The position numbers and the translations under genes are program-made. Source: Primula veris (lineage: Eukaryota > Streptophyta > Magnoliopsida > Ericales > Primulaceae). Taken from it: 64,000 nt of DNA. The notes under the pieces are model-generated. The model ran no database searches, was not told the DNA's origin, and saw nothing but the letters and a program-made list of their open reading frames with translations. The DNA is taken from contig OY821745.1 of assembly GCA_963682055.1 (NCBI GenBank), positions 11,973,501 to 12,037,500 on the forward strand, written 5' to 3'. Below, piece after piece: positions 11,652 through 23,073 of this stretch; the first letter of the stretch is position 1, and the number at the start of each line of letters is the position of its first letter.

Positions 11652-14142
11652 TCAGTGCTCCACCTGAGAAGATGCCGGTGGGGGAGTAGCAGCAGTAGCA
11701 GACTGAGGAGTAGAAGGAGCCGACCCGGAATGGGGACGGAGAGTCGTCGATGTCGTATGCCCAGGCAGCCGTGGGAGCTCCTCATCCCGAAGATTGGCCC
11801 AATCTAGAGGCTTAGGCGGTGCACCCTACGGACAAGGATAAACCAATTCCGACCATGCCCGGTCTGACAGAGGTACCCTTGCAAAATTCACAGCACGAAC
11901 ATGAGCGCAAAAGACGGAAAAGTTGGCAATCGCTTTAAACTTTGCCCGCTCTTCCGATTGCGCCGCTTTCAAAGAAGCAACCTCGGATTTTTCAGCCTCC
12001 ACATCCTCCTCCATGAGCACGTTATCGGCTTCTAATAGGTCGTATTTTTCGACCATATGCTCCTTTTCGGACTCCAACCTTTTAACCTCCTCGGTCAAGC
12101 GCAAGTTATCTCCCACCACCTTGTCATAATCGGCGGCTAACTTCACCATCTGGGCTTTCTCCTCAGCCATTGCCTTACTTTCGGTAATTATCTTCTCCTT
12201 CTCAGCCTCGAGCATATGAGCTATCTCATCAGCCATTGCCTTATTTTCGATAATTAGCTTCTCTTTCTCAGCCTCGAGCACCGTCAACTGATCCCTCAGT
12301 ACAACTATACCCACGAAAGCCTGTAATCAAAAACATCAGACACTAGCCAACTAAGGGCATAACGAACTATATAACAAAAGACGTGCGAAACATACCCGAA
12401 GCACATCATTGTTGGCCTGCTCAATGACCGATACTAAAGGACAAGCAGCCATTTCCTTGGCATCCTTGAAGATAAGGGGCTTTAGAGCAGTATACCCCAT
12501 CCTTAAGGCTCGGGGTTGCTCCAGCAGTTTGCCCCCACACCGATCAATATAACCGGTCATCGCGACCCCGTCCACCACCACCTTTTCCGAGCTGGGGGGA
12601 ACCTCATCCTCCCCTCTCGTCACAACCTCCTCGACAATATCTTCGCCGGCTACCACCTCCACTTCCTCCCTAACCTCCTTCTCCAAAGGAACAGTCTCAG
12701 GGGCCATACGCTCACTCACATCCTCAGTTCGGATGGGCGACATGACAGGCAGGCTCATCGTATCCTCACCCATGTTCACCATGAGGTTGAGATGTCCGAA
12801 TATATTATCGAACGACCCCTGAAACAAAACAATACCCATTGACCGGGCAAGGGCAAGGGTAACCAATGAAGAAGTCAATAGCTGAAACATGATAAAAAAT
12901 AAAGAGAGGAACAATGGAAGTAAATAATAAAAAAAAAACAATTCACAAAACTAATACACGTACATCGACATTCGCGGAAGCCGCCTCGGTAGAGTTATCT
13001 TGAGGAGAGGCAACCGGAACCTCCTCATTCACCGATGTATCCGACACCATAGTCCTCTTCGGGGTCCCAGCAACGGGGTCTGATACTCGGCGCTTAGGAC
13101 AAACAGGCCTTCTCCCACCCCGAGAAGCGCTTCGAGCCTTGACGATTTTGAGGAATTCCTCCTCCGGCTCTAGGGGAATCTTAGGCGCAGGATTACCCTT
13201 GGTCACTGGCCCCGTAGGATAACCTAATAGCATGGGAGCAGTACGACTTGTCGGGTCCCTCGTCGGTCCCGGCCCCCACCACTTCCAAAGGGCTAAGAGA
13301 GCTTCGATGTTGGGAGCGCCGAGGTCTGGAATATCGGGAGCGGTGGTAGCGGGTCCAGGAATTTGGTGTCCAGCACAACCCCAATCTCCGAAAGCAATCA
13401 CTATACCAAGATTATGCTCCTTGTTGGTGTCCGGAAGACCGATGACCAGCCGAGAGAAGGAGCGCAACGTCTTCAAATAAGAGCTACGATGATCAAAGCT
13501 CAAACTGTAGACCCCGAACACATCTTTCAGTTCGACATTGATCCCCGACACCTCCGACATCCTTCGAATACCGTTCAGGGTACGATAGCCATCCAGGGCC
13601 AATTGGGCCGGGGCAATCTGGACAGCCTCAAAGAACGAAGCCATCCATTCAGTGAAAGGAAGTCTAAGACCCCCCGTAAAGAACGTCGAGGAAAGAACAG
13701 CTACCTCGCTGGCAGGTACAACCCCCATGACCTCCTCATCGGAGACAAGCAGTCGAATATGAATGTCGTCGGGTATCCCGGCCAGCTTCTTAAAATCCTC
13801 TTCCACAAATGGGCCAACTTGAGCCAAGCATTGGGTCAGAATTTCCTATCCAAACGTCATAAAAACTTCATCAATATACCAACCAAAAACAAATCACACG
13901 AAGCAGGTCCCCCCCCCCCCCCCCCCAAATTACCAGAAACCCTACACTTTTCTATCAACCCAACAAACGAAAATCCTATACATAACGAAAAACCACCAAT
14001 CACCAACCTAGATAGACATATATATGCAAGCAAGACCACATATCCACACCACATACATGACAACAACGACAAATCAAACTTAAGACCCTAAGCACAGAGA
14101 TATACAGAAAACCCCACAGAATACGAAAACACTTACAGTCAT
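11652..14142 (-). pseudogene. Antisense gene F of element 1: spliced PF04195-like protein gene
   Basis: Inferred exons are 14142-14137 (ATG ACT), 13845-12964, 12818-12396 and 12320-11652. All have GT..AG borders and phase-zero introns, matching element 2 exactly in arrangement. Exon 2 carries the domain that resembles the Pfam family 'putative gypsy type transposon' (PF04195; core FFTGGLRLPFTEW, then QIAPAQLALDGYRTLNG). Exon 4 is a heptad-rich coiled coil. A TAG at 11826-11828 lies before the conserved tail; exons 1-3 are open. Exon 2 encodes 294 residues. Function unknown: the family name reflects where it is found, not a proven activity. Confidence 0.75.
13908..13926. repeat. Poly-C run in intron 1 of gene F
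   Basis: A homopolymer run of C (G on the gene strand), placed as in element 2 where a shorter G run is seen near 46286. It is low-complexity sequence inside an intron. Confidence 0.8.
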
Positions 14143-14494
14143 GATTAAGGGCAAACAGGAGAGAGCCGCAGCAAATATGTCAGCAATAAGAAGAAACCCT
14201 GGGTAGAGAGTCAGAAAATCTTTTGGCGGGAAACACAAACCCTAGAGAGAGAAAATGAGAGATCTTTTTCAGTAAATTATGAGATAAAACCAAAAAGAGT
14301 TACTCAGCATAGTTAAAAGGAGTGGAGCCACAAAAAGAATAAAATAATAACCGTCCTTTCGTGTGACAGAGGTTTACCTTTTTTTTCAGCCACATAAAAG
14401 TCCACAACCGCTATTTTTAACAAATCAACGCTCCAGATCCTGCCACATCATGTAGTATATCCCACTAACCAATGCAGTTCACATCATTACACCT

Positions 14495-14503
14495 ATATAA
14501 ACG
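14495..14503 (-). promoter_or_regulatory. Possible TATA box of gene F in element 1
   Basis: On the minus strand the sequence reads TTTATATAGG about 350 bases before the F start codon. Element 2 has a weaker TTTATGTAGG at the matching place (near 45785). A 5' UTR of roughly 300 bases is implied. Confidence 0.4.
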
Positions 14504-14876
14504 GCCAGTAGACCCCACCACGAAAAACTTACAGCATACGCTCCCCATATTACTACACCGAGGAGACATTCCGATTACGTTCCTCGACGCCAAACATTTT
14601 ATTACCATAGGACCACCGATCAAGGTCGACGAAGATCGTTCCTAGCTCGATGGCTTTTCAGCATCCGGTCTAGCAACGCTCTCCGGGGGGATAACCGTAC
14701 TCTTTGCTCGGTATCCAATACTGGGTGGCAACGTATGGTTTCAAAATGAAGGCAAAGCAAATAAAAAATAGCACCGAGCAAATAAAAAATAGCAGAAGTT
14801 TTATTCATCCACGAAGGGAGATACAAACAAACACGTACAACGGGAAAAGAAAAGTTTACAAGAAAAAACACCCATC

Positions 14877-15239
14877 CTACTTCTTGGAACTACCCCCCAC
14901 GTCGGCATCCTTCTTCGCCAAGAGCTCCTCCAGACGCTCTTTTTCCCTAATCAAATGGGAAATACCAATCTCCACTTGTTTTAAAGCATGAGATTGAGAC
15001 TTGCACTTCTGCTCAACTTCAAAACGAGCAGCACTCTCCTCCTTCCAATACTGTTTAAACCGTCTTTCTTCGGTCCGAGCACATTTAAGGTCGGCTTTCA
15101 GCCACGACATCTCAATTTCTTTCAACTAAAGAGGAGTTAATTCCTCTTCCCCGAAACCAGGGGGACGAGGTAGCATAAAAGTAGGCTCCTCTTCAAGAAG
15201 GGCTTTCTTTTTGGCAGCAGATCTAGTGATGGGAGCCAT
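14877..15239 (-). pseudogene. Antisense gene E of element 1 (one stop)
   Basis: 121 codons from the ATG at 15239, the same length as gene E of element 2 (45079-45441). It begins MAPITRSAAKKKAL, then a proline-rich LPRPPGFGEEE segment, then a long charged helix typical of a coiled coil. A TAG at codon 38, at about 15126-15128, replaces CAA of element 2; otherwise it is open. The basic N-terminus could be a nuclear signal, but that is inference. Confidence 0.75.
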
Positions 15240-15323
15240 CTTGGATAAAAGCAAATTAGAAGAAACAAAATTATAAAACAAGAGAGAGAAAGGATTGGTA
15301 ATGAAGTACAAATAATAGGGAGC

Positions 15324-15330
15324 ATTTATA
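15324..15330 (-). promoter_or_regulatory. TATA box of gene E, element 1
   Basis: TATAAAT on the minus strand, about 85 bases before the ATG at 15239. The element 2 counterpart is at 45002-45008. Confidence 0.7.
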
Positions 15331-15499
15331 AGGAATCAAAGGGCACAAGAAACGAAGAAGCATAAAGTACGAGGCGTTGCAACAGTTCACAGGACAAAGG
15401 CACAAAATACGAAAAGGTACAACTTCCCAGATACAGAAAAAGAAGAACGAAATACAAATTACAAAATAGAAAATACATCAGAACACTGGCCCAATCAAA

Positions 15500-15979
15500 T
15501 TAAGGATCAATGGGCGGGAAAACCGAACTGCCAGACCGGGAGAAAGCTACCCGAGCAAAGCAATCTAACCGAGCTTGGTAGGAGTCATTTATGATAACCA
15601 AGCACTCATTCTCCCTGGAGAGGTCGGTGTTCGTCCTAGTAAGGGCCCTGATACGCTCCTCAAGCCGAACACTCCTAACCGTCATACCAGCTAGGCCTTG
15701 AGGGGAGTTATCGAACTCATCCTGAGCATGATCCCAAATCTCCTCGACTTCGTACCAAGAGTTGGCCAGGTGATTTCTGTGCAACAACAAATTATCAAGC
15801 TGACGACTCAAGGCCAAAATCTCGGTCCACTTCATTGTCTCCTCGGGATGAGAGTCGAACAAACTCAAAGCCAAAACACCATACTCCTTCTCAAGACTAG
15901 CCATTCTATGACGGACCCGAGATACCTCAGCATCTAAGTCCTTCATCTGAGCATGATATCTCACCACGGGCTCAGACAT
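15500..15979 (-). CDS. Antisense gene D of element 1: 159-residue coiled-coil protein
   Basis: Single exon, ATG at 15979, 159 residues, stop-free. Its partner in element 2 (44379-44858) is also exactly 159 residues. The two align without gaps at roughly three-quarters identity by eye. Conserved parts are the N-terminus (VVRYHAQMK), the centre (NHLANSWY, WDH.QDEFDNSPQGLA) and the C-terminus (AFSRSGSSVFPPIDP). The pattern is mostly amphipathic helix, with no signal peptide or membrane segment. A TATA box lies about 98 bases upstream. I do not recognise the family. Conservation of length in a copy whose gag-pol is dead suggests past selection. Confidence 0.75.
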   Translation of the reverse strand: MSEPVVRYHAQMKDLDAEVSRVRHRMASLEKEYGVLALSLFDSHPEETMKWTEILALSRQLDNLLLHRNHLANSWYEVEEIWDHAQDEFDNSPQGLAGMTVRSVRLEERIRALTRTNTDLSRENECLVIINDSYQARLDCFARVAFSRSGSSVFPPIDP

Positions 15980-16076
15980 TATGGAAAGTTGTTATGATAC
16001 AGAAGGAGATGAGGGATGACAGAAGAAAACAATAAAAGTTTGTAAGAGGTGACAATTACAAAAGAAAAGATGAGAG

Positions 16077-16084
16077 TATTTATA
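16077..16084 (-). promoter_or_regulatory. TATA box of gene D, element 1
   Basis: TATAAATA on the minus strand, about 98 bases before the D start. Element 2 has TATAAG at 44276-44281, about 98 bases before its D start. Confidence 0.7.
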
Positions 16085-16801
16085 GAGCTAAGGTAGTATG
16101 GCCTTGTCTGACAATGCTTGGGAACATGCATCTTTGACCGACCTGCCATGTCTCAGATGTCACACGGCTACACTACGACAAGAAATAAAAATACAAGATA
16201 TTCAAAGGTCCACATTCCAGAAAAACGACAAACCACAAGTGCAACATAAAAAGAAGTGCAAGATAAAGGGGCAAAGATAATTTTCATTAATAAAGATGGG
16301 ATACATCGCTGTTCATTACATCAGAGGACAACATCAAAAGGAAAAACTATTACATCAGAGGATATCAAAAGGAAAAACTATTACATCAGAGGACATCAAA
16401 AAGAAAATCTATTACATCAGAGAAAAACTATTACAGAAGATCATACAAAGAAGATCGACTATATCAACAAGCCAAGCGAACAGGAGGCATGAAGGAAAGA
16501 GGTAAAAAAAAAAAAAAAAAAAAGATGAAGAGGAACATAAAGAAGAAGTGAAAAATACGAAGAAAAGAAACAAGAAAGAAGAGACAAACGAAAATAACAA
16601 AAAACCTGAGGAACTCAGGGTTGATTGTTACATCGTAGTGGTGAAAAGAAGATGAAGAAAAAGAAAGGGAGATAAGAGAAGATGAAGAAATGAAAAAAAT
16701 TGGAAAAGAAAGAGAAAAAGGAAAAAAATGTGAGAAAAAAGAGAAAAACAGAAAAAGACGAAAAGAAAAAGAGTGCAAGTGAAAAAGGCAGCAAAAAGTT
16801 G
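16085..16801. other. Low-complexity spacer between genes D and C of element 1
   Basis: Contains short tandem units with CTATTACATCAGA (about 16330-16440), then a long purine-rich tract (about 16500-16800). The Phe/Ser-rich ORFs on the minus strand here are composition artefacts. Element 2 has the same arrangement reversed (43320-44000). Confidence 0.75.
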
Positions 16802-17095
16802 TTAGGAGGAAGATGGTCGGTAATGATGAGAGGGCCCCGCTGGACTCGCAGCATCTTGGAGCGAAGGATTCCTCCTTAGAACTGTGTTCTCATCAAGCAG
16901 GGAATGGTTAGCACGCCTGCAGTAATCCAACTCGGCTTTCAACCAAGTCAACTCTCTCACCATCTCCTTATGGTAACCACGCATTGTTTCTAACTCCGCC
17001 TCAGCATCTCTCAAAAGCTTCAAGGCATTACCATAAGAGGCCTTGAAAGCTTCCACTTGCAAGGTCAAGGAGGAGTTGGAAAAGGGGAAAGTCAT
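16802..17095 (-). CDS. Antisense gene C of element 1: 97-residue coiled-coil protein
   Basis: I take the ATG at 17095, about 80 bases after the TATA box, rather than the upstream ATG at 17161, which lies too near the promoter. It encodes about 97 residues beginning MTFPFSNSSL. The helix LQVEAFKASYG..LKLLRDAEAELETM is followed by LTWLKAELDYCRRA and a Ser/Pro tail (AGPSHHYRPSSS). The element 2 partner has the same helix and tail. Function unknown. Confidence 0.65.
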   Translation of the reverse strand: MTFPFSNSSLTLQVEAFKASYGNALKLLRDAEAELETMRGYHKEMVRELTWLKAELDYCRRANHSLLDENTVLRRNPSLQDAASPAGPSHHYRPSSS

Positions 17096-17173
17096 CGCAA
17101 TATATAGAATAAAAATATAGGTAGAAAGAAACTGGTATGAAGAGATTATGGAAAGATACAAGCTTCGAAGGGG

Positions 17174-17181
17174 TATTTATA
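17174..17181 (-). promoter_or_regulatory. TATA box of gene C, element 1
   Basis: TATAAATA on the minus strand, about 80 bases upstream of the ATG at 17095. The element 2 counterpart is at 42933-42940. Confidence 0.7.
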
Positions 17182-17596
17182 AAGAAATTGATAAAGGCTT
17201 GAGGTGAAGAATCGCAACCGTTGGCCAGAAAGGGTTTGGAGAAGCGTGTGCATTAAAAGAGACGCGACTGTTCAAAAGAAACTCTTGGATTTGTGCTATT
17301 ATTTTAATATTCATAGGAAAAGCAATTACACACGTATCAATATAGGGAAGTGCAACAATCTCCAGGAATATTGAAAATATCCTTTGCACTGGGCTCGAGA
17401 AAACCCAATGGATAAGGTCAAACACAAGGCCCAATAAAACCCACTAATGAAGCCACACGCACGCGCAGTAAAGACAATGCATTGGAAGAATAAACCAGAT
17501 AAGAACAAGAAAAAGAAGAATCTTCATTGATTAATTGGAACTTCATTACAAGGTACTAGTCAACAAAAGGAAATTAAAAAAATAAAAAGAAAAGAG

Positions 17597-17935
17597 TTAT
17601 TTGGTGGAGGGGCCTGCTTCATCACCCGGCTTCTTTTTAGACCGAGCATACACTTCCTTGAGGGCCAATTTATAAGCCCTCTTAGAAGCAATATGCCTGT
17701 CTCTAGAGGCCTCGAGCTCTTTGACCCGAGCACGCACCCATATATTGTCGATCAGAGACCTCTGATATTCACTCTCCATGGCATCCAAGCGCTCGTCCAT
17801 CTCAATGGCGCGACGAGCCTCCGTGGTCAAAGAGGCGACCCTCCTTTCGAGAATACGAGCCTTCCTCACCTCCTCCTCTAGATGAGCAATGTACTCAGGA
17901 AGGTTGTCACCACTAGTTTCTCGATGAGAAGCCAT
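17597..17935 (-). CDS. Antisense gene B of element 1: 112-residue coiled-coil protein
   Basis: Single exon, ATG at 17935, exactly the same length as gene B of element 2 (42050-42388). N-terminus MASHRETSGDNLPEYIAHLEEEVRKAR, continuing as a heptad-rich helix with many Arg and Glu. The C-terminal KRAYKLALKEVYARSKKKP is shared with gene A, marking A and B as paralogues. Small, charged and cytoplasmic or nuclear in character. Function unknown. Confidence 0.75.
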   Translation of the reverse strand: MASHRETSGDNLPEYIAHLEEEVRKARILERRVASLTTEARRAIEMDERLDAMESEYQRSLIDNIWVRARVKELEASRDRHIASKRAYKLALKEVYARSKKKPGDEAGPSTK

Positions 17936-17986
17936 TTAATTCGTTAAAATAAGGAGAGTTATACAAAAAAGACAGGAACAGCCCCC

Positions 17987-17993
17987 TTTTATA
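17987..17993 (-). promoter_or_regulatory. TATA box of gene B, element 1
   Basis: TATAAAA on the minus strand, about 52 bases before the B start. Element 2 has the same box at 41993-41999, with 51-57 bases spacing. Confidence 0.75.
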
Positions 17994-18225
17994 GGAAGAA
18001 ATAATACGGAAGATCGAAGGTCATCTCGAAGATAGACAAACCCTCTTGAACTTCCCAAAGACATTTATGTCCAACTAACCACAGTTCAAATCCAATTCAG
18101 TCATCCAATGAGGTATTAAGAAAATAAACAGACGAGAATGATAATTGGAAATATTTTATTAATTTCAAATAATTCGATTACAACTGGGGAATGATGCCCC
18201 ATACAAAAGAAATTATAAAAACTAA

Positions 18226-18538
18226 TTATTCCGAGGAAGAGCTTGCTTCAACGCCATCCGACCCCGGTTTGGACCGATTATGCAGCTCCTTGAAGGCAAG
18301 CTTATAGGCTCTTTTTGCCGCCCTTTGCTTAGCCAGAGAAGCCTCGAGCCTCTTTATATGCTCAAAGGCCCAATCCCGATCAGCCATCGTTACATGATGA
18401 GCCGCGTCCATATCAGACAATTTTTTCGCCGTAACGGCCAGCTTCCTTTTTCACAGTACGAGCTTTCTTGACCTCGTTTTCTAAATGAGCAATGTATTCG
18501 GGAGGGTTGTCACCAGTAGCACCATTGGGAGAGGTCAT
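18226..18538 (-). pseudogene. Antisense gene A of element 1 (frameshifted)
   Basis: Starts at the ATG at 18538 (MTSPNGATGDNPPEYIAHLE) and ends at 18226 in the KRAYKLAFKELHNRSKP tail. The span of 313 bases is not a multiple of three, and the two halves lie in different frames that switch near 18415-18450. Element 2 gene A is open at 106 residues. It is a paralogue of gene B. Confidence 0.7.
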
Positions 18539-18589
18539 GACGTTCTTAGTAATGATAAGCAAAGTAATATTTATGAGGGAGCAATCCCA

Positions 18590-18596
18590 TTTTATA
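18590..18596 (-). promoter_or_regulatory. TATA box of gene A, element 1
   Basis: TATAAAA on the minus strand, about 52 bases before the A start. The element 2 counterpart is at 41365-41370. Confidence 0.7.
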
Positions 18597-18803
18597 GGCA
18601 AACGGGTGAATATCAAGGATCACATCGAATTTGGATAGCAGGTTTGCAAATTCCCAAGACATTAAATGGGTCCCAGGGAGCAGTCATAAATAGGGTCATT
18701 TTTCAATAAAGCATTGGGAACATCAAAACAGAAGTAGCTTCCACGACAGACCGAGCATGACTCCCTCGACGTGGAGACCACACCGAGGCAGTCAGGGAGC
18801 ACT

Positions 18804-19371
18804 TGATAGAACATAAAAATTGGACCCGAATATATCTATTCGGGTACGAATCGACCCACCCATTATTTGAGGGTACCCAAGGCTAAAACCCAAAAACCCA
18901 TGGTCTAATAGAGCTTTCCTAACATGCCATTATCTGTAAGGGTTCAGCCCAATAGTAAAGATCCACAATGAAAAAGCCCATGAGATGGCTCTTGAGATAA
19001 CGACATTTGTCGATATCCCCTGAGACATAATTGTTTATAAATAGCCAACTACCCCCCTTAGAATAAGGACCAGAAAATCTATCCAAAAAATATAGAGAGA
19101 AGGAGAGAAAATAGAAAAACTTGTCAGAACCCACCACACTAAAAGGTAGACCGAGCAAGATACAAGACCGAACACCGAGATCGAAGAAAGATCAAGATTA
19201 TCAGAGCAAGTTGTAATACCGAGCATAGATACAAATAGGAAATTGTATTCCGAGCAATTATACCACCGAGCTTAATAAAGATTAAAGAAGGGTTCATTAT
19301 TTATTCTATTTTTATATATTATATTATTGTTGAAAAGCCTAACGCCACCGACCAAAGTTATGGCTTTATCA
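18804..19371 (+). repeat. 3' LTR of element 1
   Basis: 568 bp, TGATAGAAC to TTATCA, preceded by a modest purine tract (GTCAGGGAGCA) as polypurine primer. It is followed by the target duplication ATATG. Confidence 0.95.
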
Positions 19372-19376
19372 ATATG

Positions 19377-22357
19377 CATCTTGTATTCTGCAATCACCAT
19401 TGATCTTCTTACACGATCCATGAAAGAAATATATATTTGTTGTTAAATCATTGAGCAAACATACTTTATGTTTTCTTTTCGGTCTATATTGAGAGTACAA
19501 TTTAATTATTATATTGATGAGTGTCTCTTTAAAACAGTCAACTTATTTGACTGTTTATGATACAGTCACCTTAACCATCATTAGATTAGAAAATTAATTG
19601 TTAGATAATGTTTTTCAATAACAGATTTATTTTTTCTATTTTCAACAAATTAGAATTTGATAAATTAAAAATAAATTATACAACACACTAAAAACCCAAA
19701 TAAAAATATAGAAATTTAAGGGGGTCTACCCTAAACTTAAATATTAATCAAATTTTAATTTTTTTTATTCATTTGATATTTTTTTATGCAAACGGGTTGT
19801 GAACCAGTCATATAGAGTGACTGTTTCCTAGTAATTCCCTATATTATTGATGGACTCATTTGTTATATTTCCTTTAATACTAGTAGCTTACTGTAAATAT
19901 AGAAACTTTAGTTTAACTGGTAATATGAACTGTAATTGGCGGTTATTAGTTTGTATATAAACCAATACCATTTTATTTCTTTGGAATGAATTCTAATAGT
20001 AAGAGATTACACTTCTTAATTTCGTAAGTTCTCTTTCTTTCTCTAACTTATTTGTTGCATATTTGTATACATTTCACAGTACAACTGATACATTACCGGC
20101 ACTTTACAGCATTTCAAATGTCGCTGATTTTTCCTATTTTTGACCAATTGGGTATGGAAAAATATTTTAAAGGAATGAAAACTGAAATAAAAATAAAAGT
20201 ATAAAAATATGAGAAGATGAATATGTTACGTGTATGAATTTACTTATTATATTTTGTTTATAGAGGAAGTGATGATGAAAAGGTATGAGACGGGGTAAAT
20301 TACAAGTTAGAAAATCTGAATGTATGAAATTAAGTAGTAAAATATGGTCATACATACAAACCATGGATGTCGCATCTCATTGTCCACACGACTCATGTTG
20401 TTAGGATTAATTAAGGTTTATGATATTGACTTTCCTCATCTATCAATGATTAAATGGATTGTAATGTATTAAAATCTTCACATAAGCACATTACATGGAT
20501 GCAATTTTGCTGCATTAGCACTTTTAATGCAGCGTGCATTAATAAGTGGTGTCTTTTGGTTCATCAAATTTTGCAAGACAATCTATAAGGATTACAAATT
20601 TTTACTTATTTATACCATAATTGCCCTTTATCTCCTTGTCCTTACATTATACAAACCAAAAGTTAATGGGTTAAAAAAAACAAAAAAAAACTGTTTGGTT
20701 GGTGCAAATTTTAGTATCTCGGCTTCTAGAAAAACTATTTTTGCTCATTTTTTTTATAAAATAGATGGGCTGAACAAATTATGAATTTAATTTAGAAACT
20801 AAACTTAAACTTGGTAATTTAAGTATGACTGTATATATCTATGTTATTGTGTAATTCAATTGTTATATTAATCTATATCCCTGTTTAAATGTGTAACTAA
20901 AATATGTCACTGGAAAATAAAATAAAGGACGGAGAAAATTGTTCTAACAAAAACAGGAAAATTGGACAAGTGAGACGATACTAAAGGCAATAAGGGTATG
21001 AAATAGTAGTAAATATTGTGAGCCCAGCCCAGCTTATTAAAAATAGTAATGTAGCAAAAATGCATCCCCATTACATGCATGCATTCATAAGTTTACATCA
21101 ATAATTATGTACATTCAAATTTTAATCATTGGGTTATGCAAATTTTTTTCGTATACATGAATACATGTTTTCATATACGTACCGACACCAGAAGGTCGCA
21201 TATCATAATATTATAAGTAGATAATGGGGAGTGGCAATATTGTAGCTTCTTCAAAACGTAATTTTTCTTAGATTGAAGAATTTACTAAAAAAATTTGATT
21301 TTTTCATCAACTGATTCCTTATAATATTTCCTTAAATTTAGAAGTAACAAAATATTACTTAAAATAAAAGAATCCAAATGATTTTCTAAAATTTTGTCTA
21401 TCATCTGGTTTCTATTTTATCTCACATCTATCTATTATAATAACTCTACCCGTAAGTTGGGCGAATACCCTTACCCTTTATTATTAATTACCATTGTTTA
21501 ATCACACTATTTCTCCCTACTATTTTTTACAAATTATCCTATTGTCACATATTCTGATCTGTTTCTTTTTATTTAAACCATCAACTTCTCTCAATTTTTA
21601 TCAACTACCCATAAAAAAAATTACAAATTCTATATATCTCCCTTTCTCCCTCCCTCGTCCCCATCGCGATTAAACTCCAAATAAATGGCAGCAATGGGTT
21701 ATTAGCAAAATGATAGATTTTGATTCAAGTTAGACTATAACTGCATTGCAAGATGTGAATAAGACGATGGTCATAGGAGAGAATGGTGCATCTGTATTGT
21801 CACGTTTTACTAACTTGTGTTAAAGATCAACTCGAGAGAGAACTTTATCAGCATTCCATCACTCTCTTATCATTATGGCTTTTTTAAGCTCTTTGCTATT
21901 TCTACTTCGTTCGTCGGCTGCATTGAAAGGACGAATTCAAGAATTCAACCAGGAGGGATGTCAACCAAGCAGCTCTGATTTCTTCTCCTATCGTCGACTT
22001 TGATGCAAATTTATTTCGTCATTTTAAAGAAAGAATGTGGTCGCGTCGATAGAAATAACGATTATCGAAGTGACATTTTCAGGAGACTTAGAGCATATTC
22101 AGGAGGTTAAATCAAAGAAGGCTCTGTGCGTAGTCGTTTCCCGCTCTATATGTGGGCCTAAGTAAACCCATGAACTCAATTAGATTCTTCTTATTATTAC
22201 TAAGTCTAAGTGTCAAAACTATGTCTGAATTATCTTCTTATAATTTATTAACATAAATAATATATTCATCAGCTAGATGCATCTTTTGAAATAACTTTGC
22301 ACGGAACAAGCGGTACCCTCTCTCACTAGCGGTTGATCATCAGATCTGACCTCTTAT
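19377..22357. other. AT-rich intergenic DNA
   Basis: No gene or complete transposon seen. It has scattered short AT repeats. The longest ORF (20527-20784) is in AT-rich sequence without recognisable domains. Confidence 0.6.
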
Positions 22358-22365
22358 TCTATCAA

Positions 22366-23065
22366 TCAGGAGCGGAGCCAATGTAGGCTTAGTGAGGGTT
22401 GCTGTCCCCGCTGGATTTGATTCATGTGGTATATATTGTATATTCTAACATATTGGCTTTCATAGTTCAGTTGGTTAATGCTTTCACTTTGCAAATGAAT
22501 GGTTTTATGTTTCTGCTACTGTTTTTTAAACAATTTCTCCTTCACAGTTTATACACTAACGTAACAATTATTATATGCCTAGAATATTTTATTTGGTTGG
22601 TTTAGTTTTAATTTGTTCAATAGTACACCGCTTGTTTTACTTATATATTGCTTAATATTCTAAAAAAGTTTTCATTTTGTATTCCATTAGCATACATTAA
22701 TTAATCATTTTATTCAATTACTATTTGGTCTTAGTTTAATTATTTACTGAGACTGTTAATAATCAATATAAGAGAGTTTATCAAAAAATTCATTTCTAGC
22801 GTATAAGCCAATACATGAAAATTCACCCAAATTACTATTTATTTTTATATTTCTTGCTCGAAATAATTTTAAAAAAAAAACTCCTCTACGAATCAAAGTT
22901 AGTAAATTGTTCATAAATTTTAGTTTGCTTCGTATCCTAATAACATACATAATTCATGTTAAAACAGTTACCATTTACTATTTTTAATATATTGTTCATT
23001 AAGATACACCGCTAACTTATGGACTAGTTGTGCCTCCGCTGAATCCGATTCCTGGCTCTGCCCCT
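22366..23065. mobile_element. Non-autonomous DNA transposon, hAT-like, 700 bp
   Basis: The ends are imperfect terminal inverted repeats (about AGGAGCGGAGCCA at the left, TGGCTCTGCCCCT at the right). The element is flanked by the 8-bp direct repeat TCTATCAA (22358-22365 and 23066-23073). Size, 8-bp duplication and GC-rich ends fit hAT. It has no transposase. Confidence 0.7.
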
Positions 23066-23073
23066 TCTATCAA

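Larger units (their letters stand above)
2718..19371 (+). mobile_element. Element 1: Ty3/Gypsy, Tat lineage LTR retrotransposon, 16.7 kb
   Basis: A full-length LTR retrotransposon with 568-bp LTRs, a 5-bp target duplication and a tRNA-Asp-type primer site. It has a sense gag-pol region (3365-9335) with two RNase H domains, the second of the archaeal type that marks the Tat lineage. A tandem-repeat array (9436-9806) follows, then an antisense gene block (10080-18538). I counted about 14 differences between the LTRs by eye (roughly 2.5%), so insertion is older than for element 2; at an assumed 1.3e-8 substitutions per site per year that is about 1 My. Gag-pol carries many stops, so the copy is not autonomous. 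It is the same family as element 2 but clearly diverged. Confidence 0.95.

Noticed and set aside
16464..16854. Phe/Ser-rich ORFs, and their counterparts at 43272-43840
   Set aside because: They arise from purine or pyrimidine low-complexity tracts and are not conserved as proteins between elements.
22461..22480. tRNA-like box A (TAGTTCAGTTGG)
   Set aside because: No box B and no cloverleaf; it lies inside the hAT-like element.
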